Position numbers and translations under genes: made by a program
Notes under the pieces: generated by a model
Told to the model about the DNA's origin: nothing
What the model saw: the letters and a program-made list of their open reading frames with translations, nothing else
Database searches by the model: none
NCBI RefSeq assembly: GCF_000014185.1
Contig: NC_008148.1
Location: 2,770,001-2,834,000 of the forward strand
Direction: 5' to 3'
Length of the DNA: 64,000 nt
DNA from: Rubrobacter xylanophilus DSM 9941
GTDB taxonomy: Bacteria > Actinomycetota > Rubrobacteria > Rubrobacterales > Rubrobacteraceae
Shown here: in pieces, positions 43,691 to 52,659 of the stretch
How the letters are laid out: every line of letters begins with the position of its first letter
How positions within the stretch are numbered: position 1 is the first letter of the stretch

Positions 43691-44053
43691 TTACGCCGGG
43701 GGCCGCCGGTCATCCGGCCGGCGGGGCAACGCCTCGTCCCGGGAGGGGAAGATCTCGAAGTAGTCCCTGAAGCCGGTGATGCCGAAGATGCGGTCCACGG
43801 CCTCCGAGGGACCGGCGAGCCGCAGGGAGACCCCCCGCTCGGCGAGCTCGTCCTTTGTGCGGGCGAACATGGAGAGCGCGGTCGAGTCCATAAAGGCGAT
43901 CCCGCTCATGTCCACCACCACCGTGGGGGAACGCCCGGCAGCCCGCTCGATGGCGTACCTCACCTTGGGCGAGGAGTGGAGGTCCACCTCCCCCCTCACC
44001 GAGATCACGGAGTAGTCCTCGGCGTGCTCGTCTATGCTTACATCGAAGTCCAT
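43691..44053 (-). CDS. STAS-domain anti-sigma factor antagonist
   Basis: About 120 residues. DYSVISVRGEVDLHSSPKVR opens the STAS fold and MSGIAFMDSTALSMFARTKD holds the Ser that partner kinases phosphorylate. Such proteins free a sigma factor from its anti-sigma factor in stress control. No RsbW-like kinase or sigma factor gene is adjacent. ATG 44053 fits the start of similarity; the SD is weak. The C-terminal 20 residues are charged and variable. Confidence 0.92.
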   Translation of the reverse strand: MDFDVSIDEHAEDYSVISVRGEVDLHSSPKVRYAIERAAGRSPTVVVDMSGIAFMDSTALSMFARTKDELAERGVSLRLAGPSEAVDRIFGITGFRDYFEIFPSRDEALPRRPDDRRPPA

Positions 44054-44207
44054 GGTGCTCTCTTTTCCCGTACCCTCCCGCCGCCTCCGGGGTCTCTCAG
44101 CATGCTTCCGCCAAAGCCAAACGACCAACAGATATTAACCCAGCGCCCCGCGCCGGTAAACCGCCGAAGTCGGCGACGCCGCCCTTTTCTGGTAACATCC
44201 CCATACC

Positions 44208-44777
44208 ATGGAGAACAGAAGCGACGAGCGGGTCGCCGTCTTCGTGGACGGGGCCAACCTCTACCACTCGATAAAGAGCTACTACGGCGGCGTCCTGGAC
44301 TACGGGCGGCTGCTCGAGGCGGCGGTGGCCGGGCGCCGGCTGCTGCGGGCCACCTTCTACCTGGTGGAGAAGCAGGAGGCCGACGAGCAGGTCGCCAGCT
44401 CCACCCGCTCGTTCGTGTACAACCTCAACCGGTTCGGCTACAAGGTGCGCTCCAAGCCGCTCACCGTCCACGAGACCACCACCCCCGGCGTGGAGCGGGT
44501 CGTCTCCCACAAGGGCGACTGGGACGTGGGGATAGTGGTGGACATGATCCGGCTGGCCGACCACGCCGACACCTACGTGCTGGTCTCGGGCGACGGGGAC
44601 TACGTGGAGGTCGTCGACTACCTGCAGACCGAGCGCGGGCTGCGCGTGGAGGTGATAAGCGCCGCCCAGTGCACGGCCCAGGCCCTCTTCGACGTCTGCG
44701 ACCGGTACACCGACCTCGGGGAGATCCCCGACCTCTTCCGGGAGAGGGGCCCGCTGCGCGACCTGCAGGCCCGGTAG
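44208..44777 (+). CDS. NYN-domain (LabA/DUF88) protein
   Basis: About 189 residues of the PIN-like NYN nuclease fold. VAVFVDGANLYHSIKSYYGG holds the first acidic site, KGDWDVGIVVDMIRLADHAD the middle and YVLVSGDGDYVEVVDYLQ the third. These acidic groups bind metal in RNA-cutting relatives. TAACAT (44193-44198) lies nine bases before ATG 44208, suggesting a leaderless mRNA. Target RNA unknown. Confidence 0.92.
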   Translation: MENRSDERVAVFVDGANLYHSIKSYYGGVLDYGRLLEAAVAGRRLLRATFYLVEKQEADEQVASSTRSFVYNLNRFGYKVRSKPLTVHETTTPGVERVVSHKGDWDVGIVVDMIRLADHADTYVLVSGDGDYVEVVDYLQTERGLRVEVISAAQCTAQALFDVCDRYTDLGEIPDLFRERGPLRDLQAR

Positions 44778-44812
44778 CAGGCCCGGCTTCTGGACCTCCG
44801 CCCTCCCTCTGA

Positions 44813-44876
44813 TATACTCGCCCTCCGGGACGGAGACCCCATGTCCCCGCTCAGAGAAGCCGACTTTTCGTCGTGA
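44813..44876 (+). promoter_or_regulatory. Promoter and possible 11-codon leader peptide before thiI
   Basis: TATACT (44813-44818) is a good -10. Behind it GGACGGAGACCCC leads to ATG 44841 of an 11-codon frame (SPLREADFSS after Met) ending at TGA 44874-44876, 36 bases before the thiI ATG. A leader peptide that controls thiI is possible; the frame is short enough to be chance. Confidence 0.35.
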
Positions 44877-44912
44877 GGCAGGCAAGAACCCGAGGAGACG
44901 GCGGAAGATCCC

Positions 44913-46421
44913 ATGACCGAGACGGCCGAGAGGAAGACGGAGACGGCCCGGGCGGCCGCGGGTCGCCCGGGGTTCCGGCGGGGGCTTCTGGTGCGGATGG
45001 GGGGTGAGATCTACACCAAGTCCTCCAGGACGCGCCGGAGGTTCCTGCGGGTGCTGGTGAACAACATCTACCTGGCGCTGCGCGAGAGCGGCATCAGGGC
45101 CTCCATCCGGCCCGAGTGGAGCCGGGTGCTCGTCTACGCGGACGACCTGCCCCGGGCGCGGGAGGTGCTCACCCGGGTGTTCGGGGTCTACGCGGTGGCC
45201 GAGGCCCTCGAGGTGCCCTACGCCTCGCTCGAGGACCTGGTGGAGAAGGTCGCCCCCCTGTTCCGGGAGCACGTGGCGGGCAAGACCTTCGCCGTGCGGG
45301 CCCGCCGGCGCCGGGCGCCGTTCACCTCCCAGGACGTGGGGCGCGAGCTGGGGGCAGCCCTGCTGCCCTTCTCGGCCGGCGTAGACCTGGACGACCCCGA
45401 GGCCGAGGTGAGGCTGGAGGTCGGCAGGGACCGGGCCTTCGTCCTCCTGGAGGAGTCCAGGGGCCCCGGCGGCTTCCCCGCCGGCACCGGCGGGCGGGCG
45501 CTCGCCCTCTTCTCCGGGGGCTTCGACTCCCCGGTGGCCGCCTGGCGGGTGATGCGGCGCGGCATCCGGGTCGACCTGGTGGTCTACGACCTGGGCGGCT
45601 GCGGCCAGGTCGGGCAGGCGCTCGCGGTGGCGCGGGAGCTCGCGCTGCGCTGGGCGCCGGGGCTGGAGGTGCGGGCCAACGTGGTCGACCTCGCCCCGGT
45701 CGTCTCCGCCCTGGTCAGGCGGGTCGACCCGCGGCTGCGCCAGATCCTGCTCAAGCGCGCCATGTACCGCGCGGGCTCCATCCTGGCCGGGGAGCTGGGC
45801 TTCGAGGCGCTGGTGACCGGCGAGTCCCTGGGGCAGGTCTCCACCCAGACCCTGCGCAACCTCGCGGTCGCCGAGGAGGCGGCGAGCGTGCCCGTGCTCC
45901 GGCCGCTGGTGGGCTCCGACAAGCAGGAGATCATCGAGGCCGCCCGCAGCATCGGCACCCACGACGTCTCGGCGCTCGTCAAGGAGCACTGCTCCATCGC
46001 CACCGGGCCGGTGGAGACCTGGGCCGACCCCGAGGAGGTGCTCACCGCCGAGAGCGGCCTCGACCAGGACGTGGACGAGGCCTGGCTCCGCCGGGCGGTG
46101 GAGAACCGCCGGGTCATACGCCTGAAGAGCTGGGACCCCGCCGGGGAGGAGAGCCCGGGCTACGTGGTGGACCGGGTGCCCGAGGGGGCCGTGGTGGTGG
46201 ACATCCGGGAGCCCGGGGAGGGCGAGCCCGTAGGCGATCTCCGGCTGCCCTTCTCGCGGGCCATGGAGTCCCTCGAGGAGCTCGACCCGTCGCGCGAGTA
46301 CCTGCTCGTGTGCGCCAGCGGGCGGCGCTCGGAGCTTTTGGCGCGCGAGATGATCGGCCGCGGCTACAGGGCCTACAGCCTGGAGGGCGGGGCCGGGAGG
46401 CTGGCCGCCGCCCCCTCCTAG
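44913..46421 (+). CDS. thiI: tRNA 4-thiouridine synthase ThiI with rhodanese domain
   Basis: Uses ATP and persulfide sulfur to make s4U in tRNA; in some bacteria it also feeds thiazole synthesis. About 502 residues: N-terminal ferredoxin-like and THUMP part (to about 185), PP-loop domain with LFSGGFDSPVAAW (201-206) and the Cys of LVKEHCSIATGP (360), then a rhodanese domain with catalytic Cys 467 in LLVCASGRRSELL. Cys 360 is at the place of the E. coli resolving Cys. ATG 44913. The stop is shared with the convergent murB (CTAG). Confidence 0.95.
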   Translation: MTETAERKTETARAAAGRPGFRRGLLVRMGGEIYTKSSRTRRRFLRVLVNNIYLALRESGIRASIRPEWSRVLVYADDLPRAREVLTRVFGVYAVAEALEVPYASLEDLVEKVAPLFREHVAGKTFAVRARRRRAPFTSQDVGRELGAALLPFSAGVDLDDPEAEVRLEVGRDRAFVLLEESRGPGGFPAGTGGRALALFSGGFDSPVAAWRVMRRGIRVDLVVYDLGGCGQVGQALAVARELALRWAPGLEVRANVVDLAPVVSALVRRVDPRLRQILLKRAMYRAGSILAGELGFEALVTGESLGQVSTQTLRNLAVAEEAASVPVLRPLVGSDKQEIIEAARSIGTHDVSALVKEHCSIATGPVETWADPEEVLTAESGLDQDVDEAWLRRAVENRRVIRLKSWDPAGEESPGYVVDRVPEGAVVVDIREPGEGEPVGDLRLPFSRAMESLEELDPSREYLLVCASGRRSELLAREMIGRGYRAYSLEGGAGRLAAAPS

Positions 46422-47311
46422 GGCTCCCCCACGACCCGCACCTCGGGCTCCAGCTCCACGCCGAGCCGCTCCCGGACCCTCTCGCGCACCAGCTCCATGA
46501 GCCGGAGGGCGTCGCTCGCCGTCCCGCCGCCCAGGTTGACGAAGTAGTTGGCGTGGACGGTGGAGACCTCTATCTGGCCCACCCGCAGCCCCTTGAGCCC
46601 CGCCGCCTCTATGACGCGGCCCGGGAAGTCCCCCGGCGGGCGCTTGAAGGTCGAGCCGCAGCTCGGCCTGTTGGGCGAGCCGTTCATCCGCAGGGTCCGA
46701 AACTCCCGGATGCGCTCCCGCAGATCCTCCGGGTCGCCGGGGTGCAGCCGGTAGGCGGCCCGGAGGACCACCCAGCCGGGGTGGTCGTGCAGGATGCTGC
46801 GGCGGTAGGAGAGCCCGAGCTCTTCGGGGCCCATCCTCACCACCCGCCCGTCCCGGAGGATGTCGGCCCAGAGCAGCACCCGCGCCGTCTCGCTGCCGTA
46901 GGCCCCGGCGTTCATGAACACCGCGCCCCCCACCGTCCCCGGGATGCCGGTGGCGAACTCCAGGCCGGCGAGGCCGCGGGAGGCGGTCATGTTCGCCAGC
47001 ACCGGGTAGAGCGCCCCCGCCTCCGCCACCAGCGTCTCCCCGGAGAGCTTCACGCCCCTGAGCGACTTGGCCAGCCGGATGGTGAGCCCGCGGATGCCGC
47101 CGTCGCGCACCAGCACGTTCGTGCCGCCGCCGAGGACCGTCACCGGCACCCCGTGCTCCCCGGCGAGCTCGACGGCGGAGAGGAGCTCCTGTATGCTGGA
47201 GGGCTCCAGCAGGGCGTCCGCCGGGCCGCCGATCTTCCAGGCCGTGTAGCGCCGGAGCGGCTCGTCGAACTTGGCCGCGGGGAACAGGCGTTGTAAAGTT
47301 CCGTCATGCAC
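46418..47311 (-). CDS. murB: UDP-N-acetylenolpyruvoylglucosamine reductase
   Basis: FAD enzyme that makes UDP-N-acetylmuramate for peptidoglycan. About 297 residues: TAWKIGGPADALLEPSS, TVLGGGTNVLVRDGG, FATGIPGTVGGAVFMNAGAYG (FAD site), SYRRSILHD with the catalytic Tyr-Arg, and PSCGSTFKRPPGDFPG with the proton-donor Ser region; type with EVRVVGE C-terminal Glu. TATATT (47324-47319) lies seven bases before GTG 47311, a leaderless start. Divergent from a sugar nucleotidyltransferase. Confidence 0.96.
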   Translation of the reverse strand: MHDGTLQRLFPAAKFDEPLRRYTAWKIGGPADALLEPSSIQELLSAVELAGEHGVPVTVLGGGTNVLVRDGGIRGLTIRLAKSLRGVKLSGETLVAEAGALYPVLANMTASRGLAGLEFATGIPGTVGGAVFMNAGAYGSETARVLLWADILRDGRVVRMGPEELGLSYRRSILHDHPGWVVLRAAYRLHPGDPEDLRERIREFRTLRMNGSPNRPSCGSTFKRPPGDFPGRVIEAAGLKGLRVGQIEVSTVHANYFVNLGGGTASDALRLMELVRERVRERLGVELEPEVRVVGEP

Positions 47312-47370
47312 GCAGGGGAATATAGAGCAGAGGGAGAAGGTTTGCAGCCTCCCGGCACAGGAGCCAGAAG

Positions 47371-48411
47371 ATGAAGGCCATGGCGCTGGCGGCGGGCAAG
47401 GGCACCCGCCTCTTCCCGCTGACCGGCGAGGTGCCCAAGCCCATGGCCCCCGTGGTCAACACCCCGATAATCGAGCACATCTTCGCCCTTCTGGCCTCCC
47501 ACGGCATGCGGAAGGTCTACGTCAACGTCCACTACCTGGCCGACGCGCTGCTCAACGCCTACGGGCAGACCTCCCGGATCAACGGGATGGAGGTCCACCT
47601 GAGCCGGGAGGAGCGCCTGATGGGCACCGCGGGCGGGGTGAAGCGGCTGGCCGACAGGTTCGACGAGACCTTCGTGGTCGTCTCGGGCGACGCCCTGACG
47701 GACATAGATTTGGGGGAGCTCGTGGCCTTCCACCGGGAGAAGGGTGCGCTGGCCACCATAGCCCTCAAGCGGGTCTACGACACCTCGGAGTTCGGGGTGG
47801 TGGACATCGACGCCGGGGGCAACATCCGGGGGTTTCAGGAGAAGCCGCCCCCCGAGGAGGCGATAAGCACCCTGGCCAACACCGGCATCTACGTGCTGGA
47901 GCCGCGGGCCCTCGAGTACATCCCGGAGGACACCTTCTTCGACTTCGCCAAGGACGTCTTCCCGCAGCTGCTCGAGGCCGGGGAGAAGTTCGTCGGCTAC
48001 CAGGGGGACTTCTACTGGTCGGACATCGGGACGCTCTCCGCCTACCGGCAGGCGCACTACGACGTGCTCTCCGGGAAGGTGCGGGTGAGGATCCCGGGCG
48101 AGAAGCGCTCGAAGGGGCTGTGGATCGGGGAGGACGCCAAGATCCACCCCTCGGCCAGCTTCGAGGGCTACGTGGTGATCGGCGGCGACGCCGTCATCGG
48201 GCGCGACGTGGTGCTCTCGGGCAGCGTGACGGTGGGGAGGGACTGCTGGATACGGCGGGGGGCCACCATAAAGAGCAGCATCCTGCTCCCCGGCTCCACC
48301 GTGGGGGACGGGGCCTACCTGGAGGACTGCATCGTGGGCCACGGCTACGACGTGCGCCCGGGCGAGATCATCCGCGGCGGGGCGCTGATCCGGCGCCCGC
48401 CGGGGCACTGA
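47371..48411 (+). CDS. NDP-sugar pyrophosphorylase with left-handed beta-helix
   Basis: About 346 residues. The N-terminal transferase has AMALAAGKGTRLFPLTGEVP then KPMAPVVNTPIIEHIFALL, FVVVSGDALTDIDLG and YQGDFYWSDIGTL. The C-terminal quarter has hexapeptide repeats (GYVVIGGDAVIGRDVVLSGS). This is typical of mannose-1-phosphate guanylyltransferase or glucose-1-phosphate nucleotidyltransferase. ATG 47371 follows AGGAG by seven bases. It makes an activated sugar for envelope glycans or compatible solutes; the sugar is uncertain. Confidence 0.93.
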   Translation: MKAMALAAGKGTRLFPLTGEVPKPMAPVVNTPIIEHIFALLASHGMRKVYVNVHYLADALLNAYGQTSRINGMEVHLSREERLMGTAGGVKRLADRFDETFVVVSGDALTDIDLGELVAFHREKGALATIALKRVYDTSEFGVVDIDAGGNIRGFQEKPPPEEAISTLANTGIYVLEPRALEYIPEDTFFDFAKDVFPQLLEAGEKFVGYQGDFYWSDIGTLSAYRQAHYDVLSGKVRVRIPGEKRSKGLWIGEDAKIHPSASFEGYVVIGGDAVIGRDVVLSGSVTVGRDCWIRRGATIKSSILLPGSTVGDGAYLEDCIVGHGYDVRPGEIIRGGALIRRPPGH

Positions 48412-48418
48412 ACCGGGC

Positions 48419-49078
48419 TCAGCCCCTCTCCCGGCGGACCACGCCCTCGCGCCAGGCGTAGACGGCGGCCTGCGTCCGGTCGGCCAGGTGCAGCTTGCCC
48501 AGGATGTTCGAGACGTGGCTCTTCACGGTCTTCTCGCTCACGTAGAGGCGAGCGGCGATCTCCGCGTTGCTCAGGCCCTCGGCTATGAGCTTGAGGACCT
48601 CCATCTCCCTGTCCGAGAGCTCCTGGAAGACGTTCGGCTCGGCGCGCCGGGCGCCGTGCAGCTCGCGCACGACCCTCGCGGCGACCCGCGGGTGCAGCAC
48701 CGCCTCCCCGGCGGCGGCCTTGCGGACCGCGTCGGCGAGCTCGGCGGGGCCTATCTCCTTGAGCACGTAGGAGAGGGCCCCGGCCCGGATGGCGGGGAAG
48801 ACGTGCTCGTCGTCGTGGTAGGAGGTGAGCATCACGACGCTCGTGCGCGGGGAGGAGGCGACGAGCCGGCGGGTCGCCTCCACGCCGTCCATGCCCGGCA
48901 TGACCAGGTCCATCAGCGCGACGTCGGGGGCGTGCTCGGCGGCGCACCTCACGGCCTCCTCCCCGTCGGCCGCCTCGGCGACGACCACTATGTCGTCCTG
49001 CGTCTCCAGAAAGGCCCGCACCCCGCGGCGGACGAGCTCGTGGTCGTCCACCAGGAGCACCGTTATGGGCTCGCTCAC
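48419..49078 (-). CDS. NarL/LiaR-family response regulator
   Basis: About 219 residues. Receiver: ITVLLVDDHELVRRGVRAFL, phosphoacceptor Asp in DVALMDLVMPGMDG, Lys in SYVLKEIGPAEL. LuxR-type helix-turn-helix: LSDREMEVLKLIAEGLSNAE then ARLYVSEKTVKSHVSNILGK. GTG 49078 overlaps the kinase stop (GTGA). Resembles LiaR/VraR regulators that answer to envelope stress, but targets are unknown. Confidence 0.95.
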   Translation of the reverse strand: MSEPITVLLVDDHELVRRGVRAFLETQDDIVVVAEAADGEEAVRCAAEHAPDVALMDLVMPGMDGVEATRRLVASSPRTSVVMLTSYHDDEHVFPAIRAGALSYVLKEIGPAELADAVRKAAAGEAVLHPRVAARVVRELHGARRAEPNVFQELSDREMEVLKLIAEGLSNAEIAARLYVSEKTVKSHVSNILGKLHLADRTQAAVYAWREGVVRRERG

Positions 49079-50580
49079 GCCTGTCCCACCTTCCCCTCTG
49101 TGACCGTCCCGGTCGTGTCCCGAAGCGGGCAGACGCCGACCACCCGCGTCCCCTCTCCGGGCGCGCTCTCTATCTCCGCGCGCCCGCCGAGGCGCATGAG
49201 GCGCCCGCGCATGCTCTGCAGCCCGAAGCCGTCGCCGGTCCCGAAGGCAGGGTCGAAGCCCCGCCCGTCGTCGGCGACGCGCAGCGTCACGGAGCGCGGC
49301 GAGTACTCGAGGTCCACCTCGGCGCGCGAGGCGCCGCTGTGCCTCGCGACGTTCGAGAGGGCCTCCTGCGCGACGCGGAAGAGCGCCTGCTCGGTCTCGA
49401 GCGGCGCCTCGCGCTCGCCCCGGACGTGGAACTCCGCCGGTATCTCCGCCTTCTGCGACCAGTCCTTGACGTAGTCACGCAGGGCGGCGGCGAGCCCCTT
49501 GCCCTTGAGCGCGGCGGGGCGCATCTCGTGGATCAGGACGTTCAGCTCCCTCTGCGCGCCCTGGACGAGCTCCTGGGCCTGCGCGAGGTGCTCTCCGGCC
49601 GCGCCCGAGTCGTCGTCCAGAAGCGCCCGGGCCGCGGCGAGCTGCAGCGAGGTCGCGAAGACCTGCTGCTTCACGGAGTCGTGCAGGTCGCGGGCGAACT
49701 GGTTGCGCGCCTCCAGGGTCGCCAGCTCCTGGCGGCTCTGCACGAGGGCGTCGAGGCGCTCGGCCATCAGGTTCAGCTCGCGGGAGAGCTGGCCTAGCTC
49801 GTCCTTCGAGCGGTCCCTGACGACGACCGAGAAGTCACCCCGGCTCCAGGCGCGCGCGGCGTAGACCACCCGCTGCAGCCGGCGGGTCAGCCCCCAAGCC
49901 GTGACGAAGCCGAAGACCATGCCGAGGACGCCGGCGGGGACCGTCAGGAGGATGGCGCTCGCGCCCACCGTGATCAGGAGCGGCCCCGTGAGGTTCGGCA
50001 TCCTGAAGGTCCCCACGAGCACCCCGTTGACGCGACCGTCGTCCCCCTCTATGGGCGTGACCGTCAACACGCGCCCGTCGGTGTTCGAGGAGAGCCGGCC
50101 GGAGTTCTCCTCGCCGTCGAAGGCCCGGTCTATGAGCGGGTCCAGGCCCGGCACGCGCCCGGCCTCGAAGGGCCGGCCCTCGGGGAACCCCTCCAGCCTG
50201 GGCACGGAGACCAGGAGGCGCCGCCGCTCGTCCACCACGAACAGCGCGCCCTCGTCCGCGCTGACCCTGACCCCGAGCCCGGTCTCCGGGGAGGCGGCGT
50301 CCGCGCCGCGGATGCCGGAGTTGTCGGCGAACCAGGTGAGCTCCTCCCGCAGCCGCGCGGTGTCCGGGGGCGTCCGGCTCAGAGGAGCCTCGAGACGGGG
50401 CGCGAACTCGTCCCTGAGCTGCTGGCCGACGAACCGGGGCAGCAGGTCCGAGTTGAGAAAGGCGATGATCCCGCTGGCCAAAAGCAGCTCCAGGACGAGC
50501 AGGGCCACCACCGTGACCAGCGTGTAGCTGAGCGTCAGCTTCCACCGCAGCCGCCGCAGGGAGAAGGCGCTGCTCTTCAC
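49075..50580 (-). CDS. NarL-type sensor histidine kinase
   Basis: About 501 residues. Membrane helices near 16-40 and 205-235 flank an outer sensor part (about 165 residues). HAMP follows (LTRRLQRVVYAARAWSRGDF), then HisKA_3 with the phospho-His in QFARDLHDSVKQQVFATSLQ and HATPase_c with RVAQEALSNVARHSGA and RVADDGRGFDP. It is the partner of the coupled response regulator. GTG 50580. Confidence 0.95.
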   Translation of the reverse strand: MKSSAFSLRRLRWKLTLSYTLVTVVALLVLELLLASGIIAFLNSDLLPRFVGQQLRDEFAPRLEAPLSRTPPDTARLREELTWFADNSGIRGADAASPETGLGVRVSADEGALFVVDERRRLLVSVPRLEGFPEGRPFEAGRVPGLDPLIDRAFDGEENSGRLSSNTDGRVLTVTPIEGDDGRVNGVLVGTFRMPNLTGPLLITVGASAILLTVPAGVLGMVFGFVTAWGLTRRLQRVVYAARAWSRGDFSVVVRDRSKDELGQLSRELNLMAERLDALVQSRQELATLEARNQFARDLHDSVKQQVFATSLQLAAARALLDDDSGAAGEHLAQAQELVQGAQRELNVLIHEMRPAALKGKGLAAALRDYVKDWSQKAEIPAEFHVRGEREAPLETEQALFRVAQEALSNVARHSGASRAEVDLEYSPRSVTLRVADDGRGFDPAFGTGDGFGLQSMRGRLMRLGGRAEIESAPGEGTRVVGVCPLRDTTGTVTEGKVGQA

Positions 50581-50700
50581 CGGGGGTCTCTCCGTCTCAT
50601 CTCCCGGAGAAGTTTAGCCCACACCGCCCGAACCGCCTCGGTCCGTGGTCTGAAAACGCCTCGGCGCCGGGGACCAGACCGCCCGCTCGCAGGGAACGCC

Positions 50701-50735
50701 GGAGGCCCGCGCGTCCACCGGACGCGCGGGCCTCC
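50701..50735 (-). terminator. 16-bp perfect GC hairpin
   Basis: GGAGGCCCGCGCGTCC pairs with GGACGCGCGGGCCTCC around a three-base loop. It lies about 40 bases after the stop of the gene at 50776 on the minus strand and before the sensor-kinase gene. There is no U-tract, but nothing else explains such a strong stem. Confidence 0.65.
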
Positions 50736-50775
50736 TCCGCTGCCGCCGCTCCTGGGGGCCGGACCCCCGCGGGGA

Positions 50776-51276
50776 TCAGACGAGGGACTGCTTGACCTGC
50801 TCCCAGATGGTGGGGTTCTCCTCGGCGAACTCCCTGAAGCCCACTACCCGGATGCCGTCCTCCTCTTCCATGATCTGCTCGGCGTCGGCCTCGCCGTAGT
50901 CGCTGTAGCGGCCCGGGGCGAGGACGGCCTCCACCGAGTCGAAGACGAGGGCGAAGCCGGTGCTGCGCTCGGGGTCGTCGTCCTTGCGGTACTCGACGAG
51001 CAGCGTGCCGTCCTCGGGGAGGTTGCCGGCGTCCCGCAGCTCCTCGTCGATGAGGCGCATCCCGGCCTCGCGGGGCTCGGCGGCGGTCACCACGACCTCC
51101 CGGACGCCCGCAGCGTCAGAGACGTCGAGCACCCGGTACTCCGGCGTCTCCGCCTCGACGGCTCGGGCCTCCCGGCCCTCCTGCGCGAGGACCAGCGCGG
51201 CGGCCGCGGCCAGGGCCACCAGCATTGCTGAGATGTAGAAGAGGCGCGTGCGCCTGATGGTTGTCGTGTCGGGCAA
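50776..51276 (-). CDS. Membrane-anchored hypothetical protein
   Basis: About 166 residues: a short basic start (PDTTTIRRTRLFY), one hydrophobic helix (ISAMLVALAAAAALVLA) and an acidic extracellular part (DEELRDAGNLPEDGTLLVEY, YSDYGEADAEQIMEEEDG). No family recognised. TTG 51276 follows AGGAGGGGG with a short gap and fits the signal-anchor position. A strong hairpin follows the gene. Function unknown. Confidence 0.75.
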   Translation of the reverse strand: MPDTTTIRRTRLFYISAMLVALAAAAALVLAQEGREARAVEAETPEYRVLDVSDAAGVREVVVTAAEPREAGMRLIDEELRDAGNLPEDGTLLVEYRKDDDPERSTGFALVFDSVEAVLAPGRYSDYGEADAEQIMEEEDGIRVVGFREFAEENPTIWEQVKQSLV

Positions 51277-51385
51277 GGATCCCCCTCCTTGTTCCTGTAT
51301 CGGGCTCTCCGGGGAAGGTTGCCAGCATCCGCCGCCTTTCGCGAGCCCGGCACCGCCTCCCGGCGAACGCCCCCCGAGCCTCATC

Positions 51386-51925
51386 TCAAGAGGCCTTCGC
51401 CCTGCGCGGCCAGAGCGTGTAGCTGAAGCTCCAGAAGAAGTCTATGGCGACGACGACCGCCCACAGCGCGGCCTTGCCGAGCAACGCCCCGGTCGCGTCC
51501 GGGTCTCCCACGAACCAGGCCATCCCCGCCAGCAGGGCGCTGCCTATGCACCAGGCGAGCAGGTGCCGGTACCACCCGCCGCGCTCGTACCGGGCATGCT
51601 CGCGCCCGTGCTCCGGCGGCCTCTGCGGCGGCGGCCCGCCGGCGAAGCGGTGGGCGAACCGCTCGTCGGCCCACCGGACCATGCGATGCCCGAAAGCGAC
51701 CGAGACGCCGACGTAGACGGCGGCGAGGCCGTGAAAGAACCCGACGGGCGACCCGGCCCGCAGGTCCACGACCGTCGCGACGATCAGGGCCAGGTCCACG
51801 ACCGGCGTCATCGCCAGCAGCGCCGCCCCGAGCAACCTCCCGCCCGCCAGGTACCGCGCCGCCAGCCCCGAGACCACGAACACCCAGAACGCGACCTCGC
51901 ACGCCACGATAAACGCCCCGATCAT
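51386..51925 (-). CDS. Polytopic membrane protein of unknown function
   Basis: About 179 residues with five hydrophobic segments (IVACEVAFWVFVVSGLAARY, LALIVATVVDL, FFHGLAAVYVGVSVAFGH, HLLAWCIGSALLAGMAWFVG, LWAVVVAIDFFWSFSYTLW) and a hydrophilic Pro/His-rich loop in the middle. I know no function. ATG 51925 follows GGGGAGGTGCG. It is divergent from a TetR-family regulator gene, with the TetR operator 46 bases upstream, so it is a candidate target of that regulator. Confidence 0.85.
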   Translation of the reverse strand: MIGAFIVACEVAFWVFVVSGLAARYLAGGRLLGAALLAMTPVVDLALIVATVVDLRAGSPVGFFHGLAAVYVGVSVAFGHRMVRWADERFAHRFAGGPPPQRPPEHGREHARYERGGWYRHLLAWCIGSALLAGMAWFVGDPDATGALLGKAALWAVVVAIDFFWSFSYTLWPRRAKAS

Positions 51926-51970
51926 CGCACCTCCCCGTTAATTCGCACATCTGTACTAAATACTGCCCGG

Positions 51971-51992
51971 TTATAGCACGCTTGTGTTATAA
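51971..51992. promoter_or_regulatory. TetR-type palindromic operator
   Basis: TTATAGCAC (51971-51979) and GTGTTATAA (51984-51992) form 9-bp arms with one mismatch and a four-base centre. The right arm contains most of the TATAAA -10 box (51988-51993) of the TetR gene, so binding would repress it. It also lies upstream of the divergent membrane-protein gene. Confidence 0.7.
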
Positions 51993-51999
51993 AGACAAG

Positions 52000-52659
52000 G
52001 TGCCGAGGGTCGTGGATCACGAGGAGCGCAGGCGGGAGCTGGCGGAGGCGGCGTGGCGCGTGATCCTGCGCGAGGGCGTCGAGGGCGTCTCGGTGCGCAA
52101 CGTGGCCGCGGAGGCGGGGTGGTCCGTGGGTGCCTTACGGCACTACTTCGGGACGAAGGAGGAACTTTTGGCCGGGGCGGCCCGGCTCGTGGTGGAGCGC
52201 GTGACGGGGCGTTTCGAGCGCGGGCGCTACGAGGGCCCCCCGCGCGAGGCGGTACGGAGGATGCTGTGCGAGGTGCTGCCGCTGGACGACGAGCGCCGGG
52301 TCGAGGCGCGGGTCTGGCTCGCCTTCGCCGCCCACAGCCTCGTGGACCCGCGCGTGGCCGAGGAGCACGAGCTGGTCTTCGACGGGATGCGCGAGCTCTG
52401 CCGACTCATCGTCCGCAGGCTCTCCGAGGACGGGCTCCTCGTCTCCGGGGCCGGGGACGAGGAGGAGGCGGCCCGCCTGCACGCGCTCGTGGACGGGCTG
52501 GCGCTGCACGGGCTGCTGGGCCGCCTCGGAAGCGAGGAGATGCTCGCCGCGCTCGACGCGCACCTCGCCGCGATCATCGCCGAGCCCGGAGAGGGCGGCG
52601 CGGGACGGGGCCAGGAGCCGCGCGTCAACCGCGGTCGCGCTCCAGGAGGACCATCATGA
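52000..52659 (+). CDS. TetR-family transcription regulator
   Basis: About 219 residues. The N-terminal helix-turn-helix is VSVRNVAAEAGWSVGALRHY then FGTKEELLAGAARL. The C-terminal ligand-binding part is typical TetR_C. TATAAA ends six bases before GTG 52000 and no SD is present: a leaderless start. An operator overlaps its -10, so it should repress itself. The last 35 bases overlap the end of the convergent LURP-like gene. The ligand is unknown. Confidence 0.93.
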   Translation: MPRVVDHEERRRELAEAAWRVILREGVEGVSVRNVAAEAGWSVGALRHYFGTKEELLAGAARLVVERVTGRFERGRYEGPPREAVRRMLCEVLPLDDERRVEARVWLAFAAHSLVDPRVAEEHELVFDGMRELCRLIVRRLSEDGLLVSGAGDEEEAARLHALVDGLALHGLLGRLGSEEMLAALDAHLAAIIAEPGEGGAGRGQEPRVNRGRAPGGPS

